NCBI GenBank assembly: GCA_015075275.1
Contig: JABTUU010000001.1
Location: 682,001-746,000 of the forward strand
Reading direction: 5' to 3'
Source: Anaerolineales bacterium
GTDB lineage: Bacteria; Chloroflexota; Anaerolineae; Anaerolineales; Villigracilaceae
Length of the DNA stretch: 64,000 nucleotides
Within the stretch, counting starts at the first letter, position 1. Each line of letters begins with the position of its first letter. Below are positions 48,814-57,293 of this stretch, one piece after another. Below the pieces are notes generated by a model, which had not been told where the DNA came from, did not search any database, and saw only the letters and a program-made list of their open reading frames with translations. The translations under genes were made by a program, and so were the position numbers.

Positions 48814-49575
48814 TTATCCGCCGGTGGGAAGGCGTTGTTCAAGCGTACGGTTGAGGAGATCTTCCTGTTCCGTTGAAACGCCCGACTTCTCCCGTTTTAT
48901 CCTAAAAGCCTTTTCGGCGTTCGCTTTATTCATGGCTTCTTGCCAAGCGACTTGCATACTGGTCAATTCAGGTTCTTTCGACTCGCTGGGCTCGACGGTT
49001 TCCGCCGCGTCTTTCTTTGGCGCGCGTTTACTTTTCTTTTCCTCGCGCTCCACCTTAAGCGTTTCTAGAGTCGGTTGAAGAGCCTTCATACTTAATTTAA
49101 TCTGTTTTTTGCGGCGATCTACAAGCAGGATCTTCGCTTCGACTTCGTCGCCTTCTTTGACTATTTCGCTGGGAGATTTTACATAACCTTGCGTTAATTC
49201 GCTCACATGGATCATCGCCGGGCGTTCCGCGCCGATCTCAACGAATGCGCCGTAAGGTTCGAGTCGAATGACTTTACCTTTCACGATCATCTCCGGCTCG
49301 AGTTCTTTCCATTCATATGCGAGCGGCTCGATCATAGTCAATTCGACGCGATCTTTCTTTACCCGCCGCACCCACACTTCCACCGTTTGACCTTCTTTGA
49401 CGACGTCTTCCACTTTATTGATCGAGTCTTTGCTCAACTGCGAGATGTGGATCACGCCCGGAACGCTCAGCCCGATATCAACGAGCGCGCCTGCCAATGT
49501 GGTCTTCAAAATTTTTCCGCTGAGTTTTGTTTTGGGTTCAAGCGCCGCGGTGGGCGCAAGGTCTGGTGTTGTCAT
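48814..49575 (-). CDS. S1 RNA-binding domain protein
   Basis: 253 residues with AGGAG before the ATG. Two S1 folds: residues 18-85 (Val-Asp-Ile-Gly-Leu-Ser-Val-Pro-Gly-Val-Ile-His-Ile-Ser-Gln-Leu) and 95-170 (Gly-Ala-Phe-Val-Glu-Ile-Gly, then Met-Ile-His-Val-Ser-Glu-Leu). The C-terminal third is Lys/Glu-rich, likely disordered. It resembles the tandem S1 proteins that substitute for or assist ribosomal S1; exact role unknown. Confidence 0.88.
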   Translation of the reverse strand: MTTPDLAPTAALEPKTKLSGKILKTTLAGALVDIGLSVPGVIHISQLSKDSINKVEDVVKEGQTVEVWVRRVKKDRVELTMIEPLAYEWKELEPEMIVKGKVIRLEPYGAFVEIGAERPAMIHVSELTQGYVKSPSEIVKEGDEVEAKILLVDRRKKQIKLSMKALQPTLETLKVEREEKKSKRAPKKDAAETVEPSESKEPELTSMQVAWQEAMNKANAEKAFRIKREKSGVSTEQEDLLNRTLEQRLPTGG

Positions 49576-50025
49576 TTTCTACTCCTGTTTTCAAATAATG
49601 CCGAAAAACGATTATATCTTCCGCGCATGTTTGCGTCAATGTGAAATTTAGTACATTTTTGGAATCTGGGTACGGATGAACGTTGAGGCGGATGCGAATT
49701 TTGAGGAACCGAATCAACTTTTCCCGTCGGATGAAGCGCGCTCGTCTCTCGCAGGGGAGGGCTGATTCAGTCATCCTAGCCGATGCAAGCCTGATGAGTT
49801 TCCGCGCGTCGCGAGTCGTCAGGCTTCATTTGAGCATATCCACTTCAGAGTTGGCACAGCGCGTTTTGCTTCGCCGTTAAATGTTTGAGATTTTGTGCAA
49901 ATTGTTAGTTTGATCAGGCTGAACGAATCGACTGGAAAGGCATTGGCGAAATCGGCGATTGTGATTGCTCGAACTGAAGGCTTGGAAGCGCCGCTGATTT
50001 CCGGGGTGGAACGATCATCCTGCTT
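49576..50025. other. non-coding stretch between convergent/unrelated genes
   Basis: 450 bases without a convincing gene. It holds one possible hairpin, AAGCCTGA (49787-49794) with TCAGGCTT (49819-49826), around a GC-rich loop. Small frames here have no ribosome site. The upstream region of the S1 gene lies at its left edge. Confidence 0.4.
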
Positions 50026-50412
50026 TTATTTTCGGAAGACGAGCCGTTGAGCCAGTTGTTCCAGTTGATCCACGCTGATGGGCTTGGAAAGGATGAGCAG
50101 GTTTTGAGCGTCCACTTCGCTTTGGGTCAGTTCAGCCGCCTGCGCCGGGTTGGCGGTGACGATTAATACCCAGGTCTCGGCTGTTTTTGGGTGAGCGCGC
50201 AGGTCTCGATAAATTTCGATCCCGGAATATTTAGGCAGATTTAGATCGAGAACAATCAGGTCTGAATTTAACTTTTTTACTTCCTGCATGGCGATCTCGC
50301 CATCGTGGAAAAGTGTGACGTCGAATCCGACGCCCTTGAGTGTGTCGGAATAAATATCCGCCAGGAATAAATCGTCTTCAACGACGGCGGCGAGTGGGGG
50401 GTTATTGCGCAT
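50026..50412 (-). CDS. single-domain response regulator
   Basis: 128 residues from the ATG at 50412. Receiver only: acidic Val-Glu-Asp-Asp, phospho-Asp in Ile-Val-Leu-Asp-Leu-Asn, Thr in Val-Thr-Ala-Asn, and Lys in Leu-Ser-Lys-Pro-Ile. With no output domain it acts by protein contact. It overlaps the kinase gene by 11 bases, so they are a pair. Confidence 0.92.
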   Translation of the reverse strand: MRNNPPLAAVVEDDLFLADIYSDTLKGVGFDVTLFHDGEIAMQEVKKLNSDLIVLDLNLPKYSGIEIYRDLRAHPKTAETWVLIVTANPAQAAELTQSEVDAQNLLILSKPISVDQLEQLAQRLVFRK

Positions 50413-52195
50413 GGGGTTTCTCACTTTCTGTGATTAATGGTAACGTGACGATGAAAGTGGTGCCCACGTTGAGTTTACTTTCAACGCTAATTTCGCCGCC
50501 CATAAGGTGGATGAGTTGCCTGGTGATGGAAAGCCCTAAGCCGTGGCCTTTTCTGGCGACTTTGGTCGCCTCGGTGAGTTGTTTGAACGCTTCAAAAATA
50601 GTGCGTAAAGATTCTTCGGGGATGCCCGGCCCGGTATCGGCAACCTGAATTTTCCAGCGCGCGCCGTCTGCTTTGAAGAGTTTCGCGGTGACTCCGCCGT
50701 TTTCCGTGAACTTGATCGCGTTGCTAATTAAGTTCACAAGGATTTGTTTAAGCCTTTGGCTATCGCCAACGATGGAATTCGGCAGGTCGTCTGAAATGAT
50801 AAGTTGAAAGTTAAGCTTTTTAGCTTCCGCCAGAACGCTTAATTGATTGGCAGTTTTGCCAAAAACCTCGCGCGGCTCAAAAGGCGTTTCGGCGAGTTTT
50901 AATTTGCCGCTGTCTAACTGGGCTTGATCAAGTAATTCTGAGACTAAACCATCCAGATATTCCGTGCTTTCGCGAATGCGGCTAAGGATGGATGCCTGTT
51001 TTTCGTTGACTTCGCCGTAGGATTTACGGGCGATTAAATCCGTGTAACCCATGATAACGCCCAGCGGCGTGCGAAGTTCGTGGCTGACGTTGGCAAGCAG
51101 TTGCGTTTTGAAACTGTTGGCTTCTATGGCTTCGTCGCGCGCAATCGCCAGCGCCGCTTCATTCTCTTTGAGGCTGGTGACGTCTCGCAGGGTGATGATT
51201 TGCCCGCCTTGCGCGGAGGGATCGCGCAGAGAACTGATGTATAAATCCAGCCATTTGATGGGTTGTCCGGTGGTTTTAAGGCTGATTTGCTTGTGATACC
51301 CGTGCCGCCGCAGGGCTTGTTGGTCTAGTCGTATTGTAGGCTGAAGAACGCTTTCAAATGATTGACCGATCGCAGAACTATCTTTGAGATGAAATAGCTC
51401 TAACGCGGCGGGGTTTAAATCTACAATGCGTAGATCTGAGTCGAGGACGATCACCGCATCGGCGATGCTTTCTACAATGGCGCGGTGGGCAACAGGGATT
51501 AAATCTAAAAAGCCGTAACGCAGGAAATTCCAGCCGAGAATTGAAATCGAGATCGAAAACGCAATTGCGGTAATGTCAAATGGAAGGGGGAATATGCCTA
51601 ATAGAATAATACCGTTGGATATCCAAGGGAAAAATATCGCTAAAACATTGGCGAAAATCTGAGAGCGGTAGATGTCTTTTTTGCTCCAGTATTCGTAAAG
51701 CAGTAAATACGTCCCAAAAAGTAGAAAGATGTAAGCGTACAGCGCGTGCATCCAAAACCACCAGCCTAGTGGGTTATATAGCGTGATCAAGCCTGAAATA
51801 GGGTGGATGTACAACCCCGTACGCGCGAAGAACCAATGGTGGAATTCGTTTGTGAAAATGACGAATAAAGTAAGGACGGGAAAAATTAACGCCAGTAGAA
51901 TGTTACGGCGCGTGAGCCATTTGGCGTGGCCTGAATACGCCAGCGCAAAAGCCGTCCAGGAAAGCGGCGTGCCAACCACCCCGATATAGCCAATTTTGAT
52001 CGCCCATAGCTTGGTGGTTAATGTAATTCCGCCCAGTTCGAAAATATAGCTTCCCGCCCAAAGCGCGGCGAAGAAACACATCAGGGCGAACGGAATCGAG
52101 GCAACGTGTTTGCGGTGGCGAATTGTGTAAATGCCCATCGCAAAAGTTGAGGCGAAAGAAATAAGCCAGATGATGAGAAAGGGTGTGTTTTGCAT
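50402..52195 (-). CDS. 7TM-type sensor histidine kinase with PAS domain
   Basis: 597 residues. Seven membrane helices (about 5-225) of the histidine-kinase N-terminal 7TM class are followed by a PAS domain (about 235-340, Asp-Ala-Val-Ile-Val-Leu-Asp-Ser-Asp-Leu), HisKA with Val-Ser-His-Glu-Leu-Arg-Thr-Pro near 373, and HATPase with Asn box, Asp-Thr-Gly-Pro-Gly-Ile and Gly-His-Gly-Leu-Gly-Leu. It is the partner of the single-domain regulator. The start has a TATAAT seven bases upstream and no ribosome site. Confidence 0.92.
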   Translation of the reverse strand: MQNTPFLIIWLISFASTFAMGIYTIRHRKHVASIPFALMCFFAALWAGSYIFELGGITLTTKLWAIKIGYIGVVGTPLSWTAFALAYSGHAKWLTRRNILLALIFPVLTLFVIFTNEFHHWFFARTGLYIHPISGLITLYNPLGWWFWMHALYAYIFLLFGTYLLLYEYWSKKDIYRSQIFANVLAIFFPWISNGIILLGIFPLPFDITAIAFSISISILGWNFLRYGFLDLIPVAHRAIVESIADAVIVLDSDLRIVDLNPAALELFHLKDSSAIGQSFESVLQPTIRLDQQALRRHGYHKQISLKTTGQPIKWLDLYISSLRDPSAQGGQIITLRDVTSLKENEAALAIARDEAIEANSFKTQLLANVSHELRTPLGVIMGYTDLIARKSYGEVNEKQASILSRIRESTEYLDGLVSELLDQAQLDSGKLKLAETPFEPREVFGKTANQLSVLAEAKKLNFQLIISDDLPNSIVGDSQRLKQILVNLISNAIKFTENGGVTAKLFKADGARWKIQVADTGPGIPEESLRTIFEAFKQLTEATKVARKGHGLGLSITRQLIHLMGGEISVESKLNVGTTFIVTLPLITESEKPHAQ

Positions 52196-52202
52196 CGGGG
52201 TA

Positions 52203-52208
52203 ATTATA
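52203..52208 (-). promoter_or_regulatory. -10 box, leaderless start of the 7TM kinase
   Basis: TATAAT on the minus strand ends seven bases before the ATG at 52195. Confidence 0.6.
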
Positions 52209-52315
52209 CATCGAGATGAGACAAATTAAAACTTATCAAATAGGACGATCCCATTTCAAAATTTTTGAGGCGTTTGTTCAATTTTGGGGCTGAATCTGGC
52301 GAATAAATCCCTCGC

Positions 52316-52343
52316 TTGACGGTTATTTCTCTATCGGGTATAT
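52316..52343 (+). promoter_or_regulatory. housekeeping-type promoter of the Lrp gene
   Basis: TTGACG at 52316-52321, a 17-base spacer and TATATT at 52339-52344 place a start near 52351, with a 27-base leader to the ATG at 52378 that carries a purine-rich ribosome site. Confidence 0.65.
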
Positions 52344-52377
52344 TTCACGTCTCTTTCGGAAGAGATACGAGAAAACC

Positions 52378-52872
52378 ATGTATGAATTCGACAAAATAGA
52401 CGTGAAGATCGTCAATCTGTTGATCGAAGATGGGCGTATGTCCGCTTCGGAGTTGGCGCGGCGCATCGGCGACATCTCGGAGCGGGCGATCCGCTACCGC
52501 ATCGAGCGGATGATCGAGGCGGACGTGATCCGCATCAGCGCAGTGATCCGACCTGACGCGTTTGGCTTGACCATCAAAGCGGACGTGTGGCTTGAGGTCG
52601 AGTCGGATTTGATTTTGGAAGTAGCGAAGAAGATGGCGGAGTTCGAGAATGTGACGTATGTGGCCTGCGCGATCGGGCAGAACGACATCAGTATTCAGGT
52701 GGTGGCGAAAGATACGGCTGAAATTTATCATTTCGTGACCGAGGTGGTTCGCAAAGTGCGCGGCGTGCGTAAGACGACGACATCTATTGTGCCGCTGGTG
52801 TTGAAGGACGTGTATCAATGGCGTGTGCCTGAAAGAATTTCGCAAGAGTTGAATGAGAAGCAAGTAACATAA
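52378..52872 (+). CDS. Lrp/AsnC-family transcriptional regulator
   Basis: 164 residues. The N-terminal helix-turn-helix (about 3-60: Asp-Lys-Ile-Asp-Val-Lys-Ile-Val-Asn-Leu-Leu, Met-Ser-Ala-Ser-Glu-Leu-Ala-Arg-Arg) is followed by the RAM ligand-binding domain (about 65-150). Lrp proteins respond to amino acids. Heading the aminotransferase/polyamine cluster, it probably senses an amino acid or related amine and controls that cluster. Confidence 0.92.
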   Translation: MYEFDKIDVKIVNLLIEDGRMSASELARRIGDISERAIRYRIERMIEADVIRISAVIRPDAFGLTIKADVWLEVESDLILEVAKKMAEFENVTYVACAIGQNDISIQVVAKDTAEIYHFVTEVVRKVRGVRKTTTSIVPLVLKDVYQWRVPERISQELNEKQVT

Positions 52873-52876
52873 CGCG

Positions 52877-52956
52877 ATGTCGTTGCGAGGGCGACGCTCT
52901 TCGCCCGAAGCAATCCCCTCAAACAGGAGATTGCTTCGCTACGCTCGCAATGACAT
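52877..52956. repeat. palindromic intergenic repeat, variant D
   Basis: Left end ATGTCGTTGCGAG is identical to variants B and C; the right end CTCGCAATGACAT has one mismatch. Inner GAAGCAATC and GATTGCTTC repeat the fold. It lies between the Lrp gene and the first aminotransferase. Confidence 0.82.
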
Positions 52957-52973
52957 GAAATAGGAGAAAATTT

Positions 52974-54272
52974 ATGTTTGGCGCAAAGACGCAATCGTTA
53001 CAGAAGCGCGCGATGGATGCGATTCCGTTGGGAGTCAATTCCAATTTTCGGTTTTGGGGCGAGGGGATCACGCCGTACGTTGAGAAAGCCAAGGGCGCGT
53101 ATTTGTGGGATGTGGATGGCAAGAAATATATTGATTATCGCATGGCGTTCGGGCCGATCATTTTAGGGCACGCGTTTGACGAAGTTGACCAAAAAGTTAT
53201 TGAAGAAATAAAGAATGGTTTATTGTTCGCTATGACGAGCGAACTCGAAGTTGCTGTTGCTGAAATGATCATCGAGATGGCTCCCGCCGTGGAGATGGTC
53301 CGCATGGCGTGTTCAGGCACCGAAGCGACGATGCACGCGATTCGTGTAGCCCGTGCCTACACGGGACGCGACATCATCCTAAAGTTCGAGGGGAACTATC
53401 ACGGCATGCACGATCACGCGCTGTGGTCAACGTATGCGCCTGTGGAAGCCTACGGAAATGCGCGCAGTCCAATTGCCGTGCCTGGCTCTTCGGGCATCCC
53501 CACATCTATGCGCGATTTTATTATCACGTTGCCGTTCAATGATTTTGAAGGTTTTGAACGTGTGATGAAATCTTATGGCGAACAGATCGCGGCGGTGATC
53601 ACTGAGCCGTGTCAGGGAAATTGCGCGGCGATCAACCCGCAGGATGGATTTTTGCAGTTGATACGCAAGAAGACGCAAGAATATGGCTGTGTCTTTATCT
53701 TGGATGAAGTGAAGACAGGCTTCCGCATTGCAAACGGCGGAGCGCAAGAATATTACGGGATCAAACCCGATCTGACGACGTACGCGAAGGCGCTAGGAAA
53801 CGGTTATCCCGCTGCAGCATTCGGCGGCAAACGCGAAATCATGTCCATCATTGGGCATGGCGTGGCCGTCGGCGGGACGTACACGAACAATAAGCCTGGT
53901 GTCGCAGGTGCGTATGCGACGTTGAGCCTGTTGAAAACCAAGCCGATATTGAAATCCATCGCCCAGCGGGGACAAAAATTAATGGATGGCTTGAAAGATA
54001 TTTTTGAAGAGAACGACATCCCCGTGGTGATGACGGGCTATCCCGCAATGTTCTCGTTCTCATTGAACATTGATGAAGTGAAAAGTCAACGCGATTGGGC
54101 GAAGAGCGACCACAACCTGTATCTCGAACTTGTCGAAAAAGCCATTGAGCGCGGCGTGATGCCCGACCACGATGCGCGTGAGCCGTGGTTTATGTCCTAT
54201 TCCCATTCGGATGCGGATATTGATGAGACGTTGAACGTCTACGCGGAGATTGTGAAACAGGTCAAAAGTTAG
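52974..54272 (+). CDS. class III PLP aminotransferase (glutamate-1-semialdehyde mutase-like)
   Basis: 432 residues. Typical fold type I marks are Gly-Thr-Glu-Ala-Thr near 108 (phosphate site), His-Gly-Met-His-Asp, Asp-Glu-Val near 246 (PLP Asp) and the Schiff-base Lys in Tyr-Ala-Lys-Ala-Leu-Gly-Asn-Gly near 272. It resembles glutamate-1-semialdehyde aminomutases and their non-heme relatives. In this cluster a catabolic aminotransferase is more likely than a heme enzyme (inference). AGGAG precedes the ATG. Confidence 0.85.
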   Translation: MFGAKTQSLQKRAMDAIPLGVNSNFRFWGEGITPYVEKAKGAYLWDVDGKKYIDYRMAFGPIILGHAFDEVDQKVIEEIKNGLLFAMTSELEVAVAEMIIEMAPAVEMVRMACSGTEATMHAIRVARAYTGRDIILKFEGNYHGMHDHALWSTYAPVEAYGNARSPIAVPGSSGIPTSMRDFIITLPFNDFEGFERVMKSYGEQIAAVITEPCQGNCAAINPQDGFLQLIRKKTQEYGCVFILDEVKTGFRIANGGAQEYYGIKPDLTTYAKALGNGYPAAAFGGKREIMSIIGHGVAVGGTYTNNKPGVAGAYATLSLLKTKPILKSIAQRGQKLMDGLKDIFEENDIPVVMTGYPAMFSFSLNIDEVKSQRDWAKSDHNLYLELVEKAIERGVMPDHDAREPWFMSYSHSDADIDETLNVYAEIVKQVKS

Positions 54273-54278
54273 CAGATC

Positions 54279-54319
54279 GAAAGTCAAAGGTCTCGTCTGA
54301 CTTGCGACCTTTGACTTTC
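54279..54319. repeat. 14-bp inverted repeat between aminotransferase genes
   Basis: GAAAGTCAAAGGTC (54279-54292) and its exact complement (54306-54319) with a 13-base loop. There is no T-run, so it is a transcript-stability hairpin or repeat element rather than a terminator. Confidence 0.65.
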
Positions 54320-54341
54320 AACTTCAAACAAGGAAATCAAT

Positions 54342-55670
54342 ATGCCAAACAAACTTTCATCTCAAGAAATCATTGACCTGAACAAAGAGTACACCTTCTT
54401 CTCCTGGTCTGTGCAGGGACAGGTGAATCCCATCCCCGTGACGCGCGCGGAAGGCGTGTACTTCTGGGATGCGGACGGTAAACGCTATCTCGATTTCTCG
54501 TCGCAGTTGATGAATACGAATATCGGACATCAACATCCGAAAGTCGTCAAAGCGATTCAGGAGCAAGCCGCGAAGTTGACGTTTACCCATCCAGGCAACG
54601 CCACCGAAGCGCGCGGCTTGCTTGGCAAGAAAATCTCCGAAGTGACGCCAGGCGACTTGAAGAAAACGTTTTTCACGCTCGGCGGCGCGGAAGCGAACGA
54701 GAACGCCATCAAGATCGCGCGTTTCTACACGGGACGGCACAAAATTCTGGCGCGGTATCGCTCCTATCACGGCGCGACGCACGGCTCCATGGCGTTGACA
54801 GGCGATTACCGCCGACTCGCCGTCGAACCCGTCATGCCAGGCGGAGTCCACTTCCTTGACCCGTTTTGCTATCGCTGTCCGTTTGGGCAGAAGCCCGAGT
54901 CGTGTAAGCGCGAGTGCATCTCGCATCTCGAAGAGGTGATCAAGTACGAAGGTCCCGACAAGATCGCCGCCATCATCATGGAGGGCGTGGTCGGCTCGAA
55001 CGGACTCATCATCCCGCCCGATGATTACTGGCCCCGCGTGCGCGAAATTTGCGACAAGTACGGCATCTTGCTGATCTCAGACGAAGTGATGAGCGGATGG
55101 GGACGCACGGGCAAATGGTTCGCCGTAGACAACTGGAACGTGACTCCCGACATCATCACCACCGCCAAAGGCATCACCAGCGGATACGCTCCGCTCGGCG
55201 CGGTGATCGTCTCTGAGAAGATCGCCAAATTCTTCGACGACAAATATTTGTATGCTGGTCTGACGTATAGCGCTCATGCGCTTTCGTGCGCCACAGCCTT
55301 GGCAACGATTGAAGTCTACGAAGAAGATAAGCTCATCGAAAACGCTGCATTGCTCGGAAAATATCTCGGCGAAGCGTTGGAAGATATCAAAGCGAGACAC
55401 GTCTCTGTTGGCGATGTGCGTTACATCGGCTTGTTCTCCGCGATTGAGTTAGTGACCAACCGTGAAACGAAAGAAAGCTTCTCGCCCGCAGTCATGGCGG
55501 AGGTGGGAAAAGTCCTGCGCCAAAACGGACTGTTCACCTTCATCATGGCGAACAACATGGGCAGCATGGTCTTCGTCGTCCCGCCGTTGTGCATCACGCA
55601 GGAACAACTCGATGAAGGTCTTGCGATTGTGGAGAAAGCGCTGGAAGTTGCGGATAAGCAAGTTGTGTAA
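54342..55670 (+). CDS. class III PLP aminotransferase, second copy
   Basis: 442 residues with AAGGA before the ATG. PLP marks: Gly-Gly-Ala-Glu-Ala-Asn-Glu near 113, Tyr-His-Gly-Ala-Thr-His-Gly near 143, Asp-Glu-Val-Met-Ser-Gly-Trp-Gly-Arg near 248 and Thr-Ala-Lys-Gly-Ile near 277 (Schiff-base Lys). It resembles taurine-pyruvate and omega-amino acid-pyruvate aminotransferases. A diverged copy of its last 58 bases lies at 56251-56308. Confidence 0.88.
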   Translation: MPNKLSSQEIIDLNKEYTFFSWSVQGQVNPIPVTRAEGVYFWDADGKRYLDFSSQLMNTNIGHQHPKVVKAIQEQAAKLTFTHPGNATEARGLLGKKISEVTPGDLKKTFFTLGGAEANENAIKIARFYTGRHKILARYRSYHGATHGSMALTGDYRRLAVEPVMPGGVHFLDPFCYRCPFGQKPESCKRECISHLEEVIKYEGPDKIAAIIMEGVVGSNGLIIPPDDYWPRVREICDKYGILLISDEVMSGWGRTGKWFAVDNWNVTPDIITTAKGITSGYAPLGAVIVSEKIAKFFDDKYLYAGLTYSAHALSCATALATIEVYEEDKLIENAALLGKYLGEALEDIKARHVSVGDVRYIGLFSAIELVTNRETKESFSPAVMAEVGKVLRQNGLFTFIMANNMGSMVFVVPPLCITQEQLDEGLAIVEKALEVADKQVV

Positions 55671-55706
55671 AAAGAAAAAAGGTGACAGTCGCGAATGACC
55701 GTCACC
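55669..55706 (-). terminator. minus-strand terminator for brnTA
   Basis: GGTGACAGTC and GACCGTCACC (55681-55706) pair with one mismatch; on the minus strand the hairpin is followed by TTTTTTCTTTTT. It separates the TA genes from the convergent aminotransferase. Confidence 0.7.
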
Positions 55707-55731
55707 CATCTGGCAACAAAGGAGTTGTGAA

Positions 55732-55962
55732 CTATTGTCCTGTTTGCAAACGTTCCGCCAGCCACATCTTGATAATGGACTGGCGTGTTATGCCGAGCCG
55801 CTTAGCTTCACGGTCGAGCGCCGCCAGCATCCAGACAGGCACATCCATGTTGATGCGCTTCTGCTCCTCGGCGGGGCGGCGAGCTTTGGAAAGGTCAAGA
55901 TTGGCGGTGACATTTTCGCCGTCGTCGAATTTTTTATCGAAATCAGATGCTTTCGTCTTCAT
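55732..55962 (-). CDS. brnA: BrnA-type antitoxin
   Basis: 76 residues from the ATG at 55962. The C-terminal half is a ribbon-helix-helix/CopG-like domain: Lys-Arg-Ile-Asn-Met-Asp-Val-Pro-Val-Trp-Met-Leu near 36-47, then Arg-Leu-Gly-Ile-Thr-Arg-Gln-Ser-Ile-Ile. The N-terminus that wraps BrnT is present (Lys-Lys-Phe-Asp-Asp-Gly). It overlaps the brnT pseudogene by 20 bases, the standard brnTA order. It is intact although its toxin is broken. Confidence 0.88.
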   Translation of the reverse strand: MKTKASDFDKKFDDGENVTANLDLSKARRPAEEQKRINMDVPVWMLAALDREAKRLGITRQSIIKMWLAERLQTGQ

Positions 55963-56212
55963 ACAGGTCAATCTCCTCGTCTCTTGAACGCCGCACGGAT
56001 ATAATGCGAATGTTGTCCTCTCGATATGTAATCACAGCCGATCAATGTTTTCCTTTGATTTTGCCTACGACCAGAAAACGCGGCTCATCCAGGTTTTTGG
56101 CAGGGATTTCGATGAATGCCTCATCATCCCATAATCCCTGCGCCTCCTCGAAGTCAATGCCGTGTTTTCTGCGGTTCGATTCGCTCTTGTGCGGGTCATA
56201 TTCAAAAGGCAT
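55943..56212 (-). pseudogene. brnT: BrnT toxin gene with in-frame stop
   Basis: From ATG 56212 the frame codes for a BrnT RNase: Phe-Glu-Tyr-Asp-Pro-His-Lys-Ser at 3-10, Lys-His-Gly-Ile-Asp-Phe-Glu-Glu at 16-23. At codon 57 (56042-56044) a TGA interrupts a region where relatives keep an aromatic residue. After it, the same frame continues for 32 codons with the C-terminal BrnT motif Ile-Arg-Ile-Ile-Ser-Val-Arg-Arg and ends at 55943. One base change (TGG to TGA) would explain it. It could also be a sequencing error. Confidence 0.82.
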
Positions 56213-56250
56213 GGCGTACATTATACCAACTTACCGTTCAGCCAAAGACA

Positions 56251-56308
56251 AAGGTCTTGCAATTGTGGAGAAGGCGTTGGAAGTGACGGATAAGCAAGTA
56301 AGTTAAAA
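56251..56308 (+). pseudogene. diverged copy of the aminotransferase 3' end
   Basis: 58 bases match 55615-55672 (the end of the gene at 54342) with about 9 differences, including Gly-Leu-Ala-Ile-Val-Glu-Lys-Ala-Leu-Glu-Val in frame. It is 636 bp away, with brnTA between the two. It marks the right edge of the brnTA insertion or of a duplication. Confidence 0.85.
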
Positions 56309-56382
56309 TTAATTGATATTTCGTAATTACGTCGCGAGTTTTTGATAACCTCTTTGTTTCGTTGGAAAGGCAAATAATTGGT

Positions 56383-57285
56383 ATGAGAAAAGTAAAAGAA
56401 CAAGCCGATGTTGCGTATTCTACTAAGGAGCGTAAACTGTCTAGTGCAGCCCAGGAAAACATCGGTAATACTGCCAAAGTAAAGTTGAATCAAATTGTAA
56501 ATGGCGACTGTTTGGATATGCTTTCAACTTTTCCTGACAACGTTATAGATTTAACCGTTTTTTCTCCGCCGTATGACGGTATTAGAGACTATAAGAAAAA
56601 TTGGACTTTTGATTTTGGAACACTTGGCAAACATCTATACAGAGTTACAAAAGATGGTGGAGCCGCTATTGTAGTAATTGGCGATGGAACAAAGAATTTT
56701 GCCAAATCGCTCACATCATTTCGGTTAGCTGTTAATTGGGTTGACGAAGGCGGGTGGAAGCTTTTTGAAAACGTTATTTACAAAAGAGACGGGAACCCTG
56801 GGGCATGGTGGAATCAAAGATTTAGAGTTGATCATGAATATGTTCTCATTTTTTTCAAGGGAAGCCGCCCTAAAACATTTCACAAACAACATCTTATGAT
56901 ACCTAGTAAACATGCAGGAAAAATTTACTCGGGGACCGATAGATTGACTAATGGTGGTTTCAAATCCATTGAACCTAAAGCTGTTAATCCACTTAAATGT
57001 CGCGGTACAGTGTGGCAATATTCGACTAGCAACACTGAGGGAAATAAGTTGAAACTTCAACACCCAGCAACATTTCCAGATAAACTCGCCGAAGACTTGA
57101 TTTTATGTTTTTCCAAATCAGATGATATTGTTTTAGATCCTATGTGTGGTAGCGGAACAACGTGTGTAATGGCTCATAATAACCATCGGAAATACATTGG
57201 GATTGAGATCAGCAGTGAATATTGCGAAATCGCGCAAAAACGTATTAAGAATGAGTTTCTGCCAGAGCAGAAAAAGATGTTTTAG
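56383..57285 (+). CDS. type II DNA methyltransferase, likely N4-cytosine
   Basis: 300 residues from the ATG at 56383. Motif IV Ser-Pro-Pro-Tyr at 61-64 comes before motif I Asp-Pro-Met-Cys-Gly-Ser-Gly-Thr-Thr near 252, the circularly permuted beta order. Ser-Pro-Pro-Tyr points to N4-cytosine rather than N6-adenine methylation, but not firmly. The central part (about 110-230) is the target recognition region. It is eight bases from a nuclease-like gene, so the two form a restriction-modification pair. Codon use is AT-rich versus neighbours. Confidence 0.92.
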   Translation: MRKVKEQADVAYSTKERKLSSAAQENIGNTAKVKLNQIVNGDCLDMLSTFPDNVIDLTVFSPPYDGIRDYKKNWTFDFGTLGKHLYRVTKDGGAAIVVIGDGTKNFAKSLTSFRLAVNWVDEGGWKLFENVIYKRDGNPGAWWNQRFRVDHEYVLIFFKGSRPKTFHKQHLMIPSKHAGKIYSGTDRLTNGGFKSIEPKAVNPLKCRGTVWQYSTSNTEGNKLKLQHPATFPDKLAEDLILCFSKSDDIVLDPMCGSGTTCVMAHNNHRKYIGIEISSEYCEIAQKRIKNEFLPEQKKMF

Positions 57286-57293
57286 GAGATGCG

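Noticed and set aside
49851..49869. TTGGCAC...TTGC resembling a sigma-54 promoter
   Set aside because: The distance between the GG and GC elements is about three bases too long, and no suitable gene follows.
49683..49880. 65-codon plus-strand frame in the 49.6-50.0 kb gap
   Set aside because: No ribosome site, Arg/Ser-rich low-complexity translation, no neighbour logic.
54279..54319. Hairpin between aminotransferase genes as a Rho-independent terminator
   Set aside because: No T-run follows on either strand, and the downstream gene seems to belong to the same cluster.
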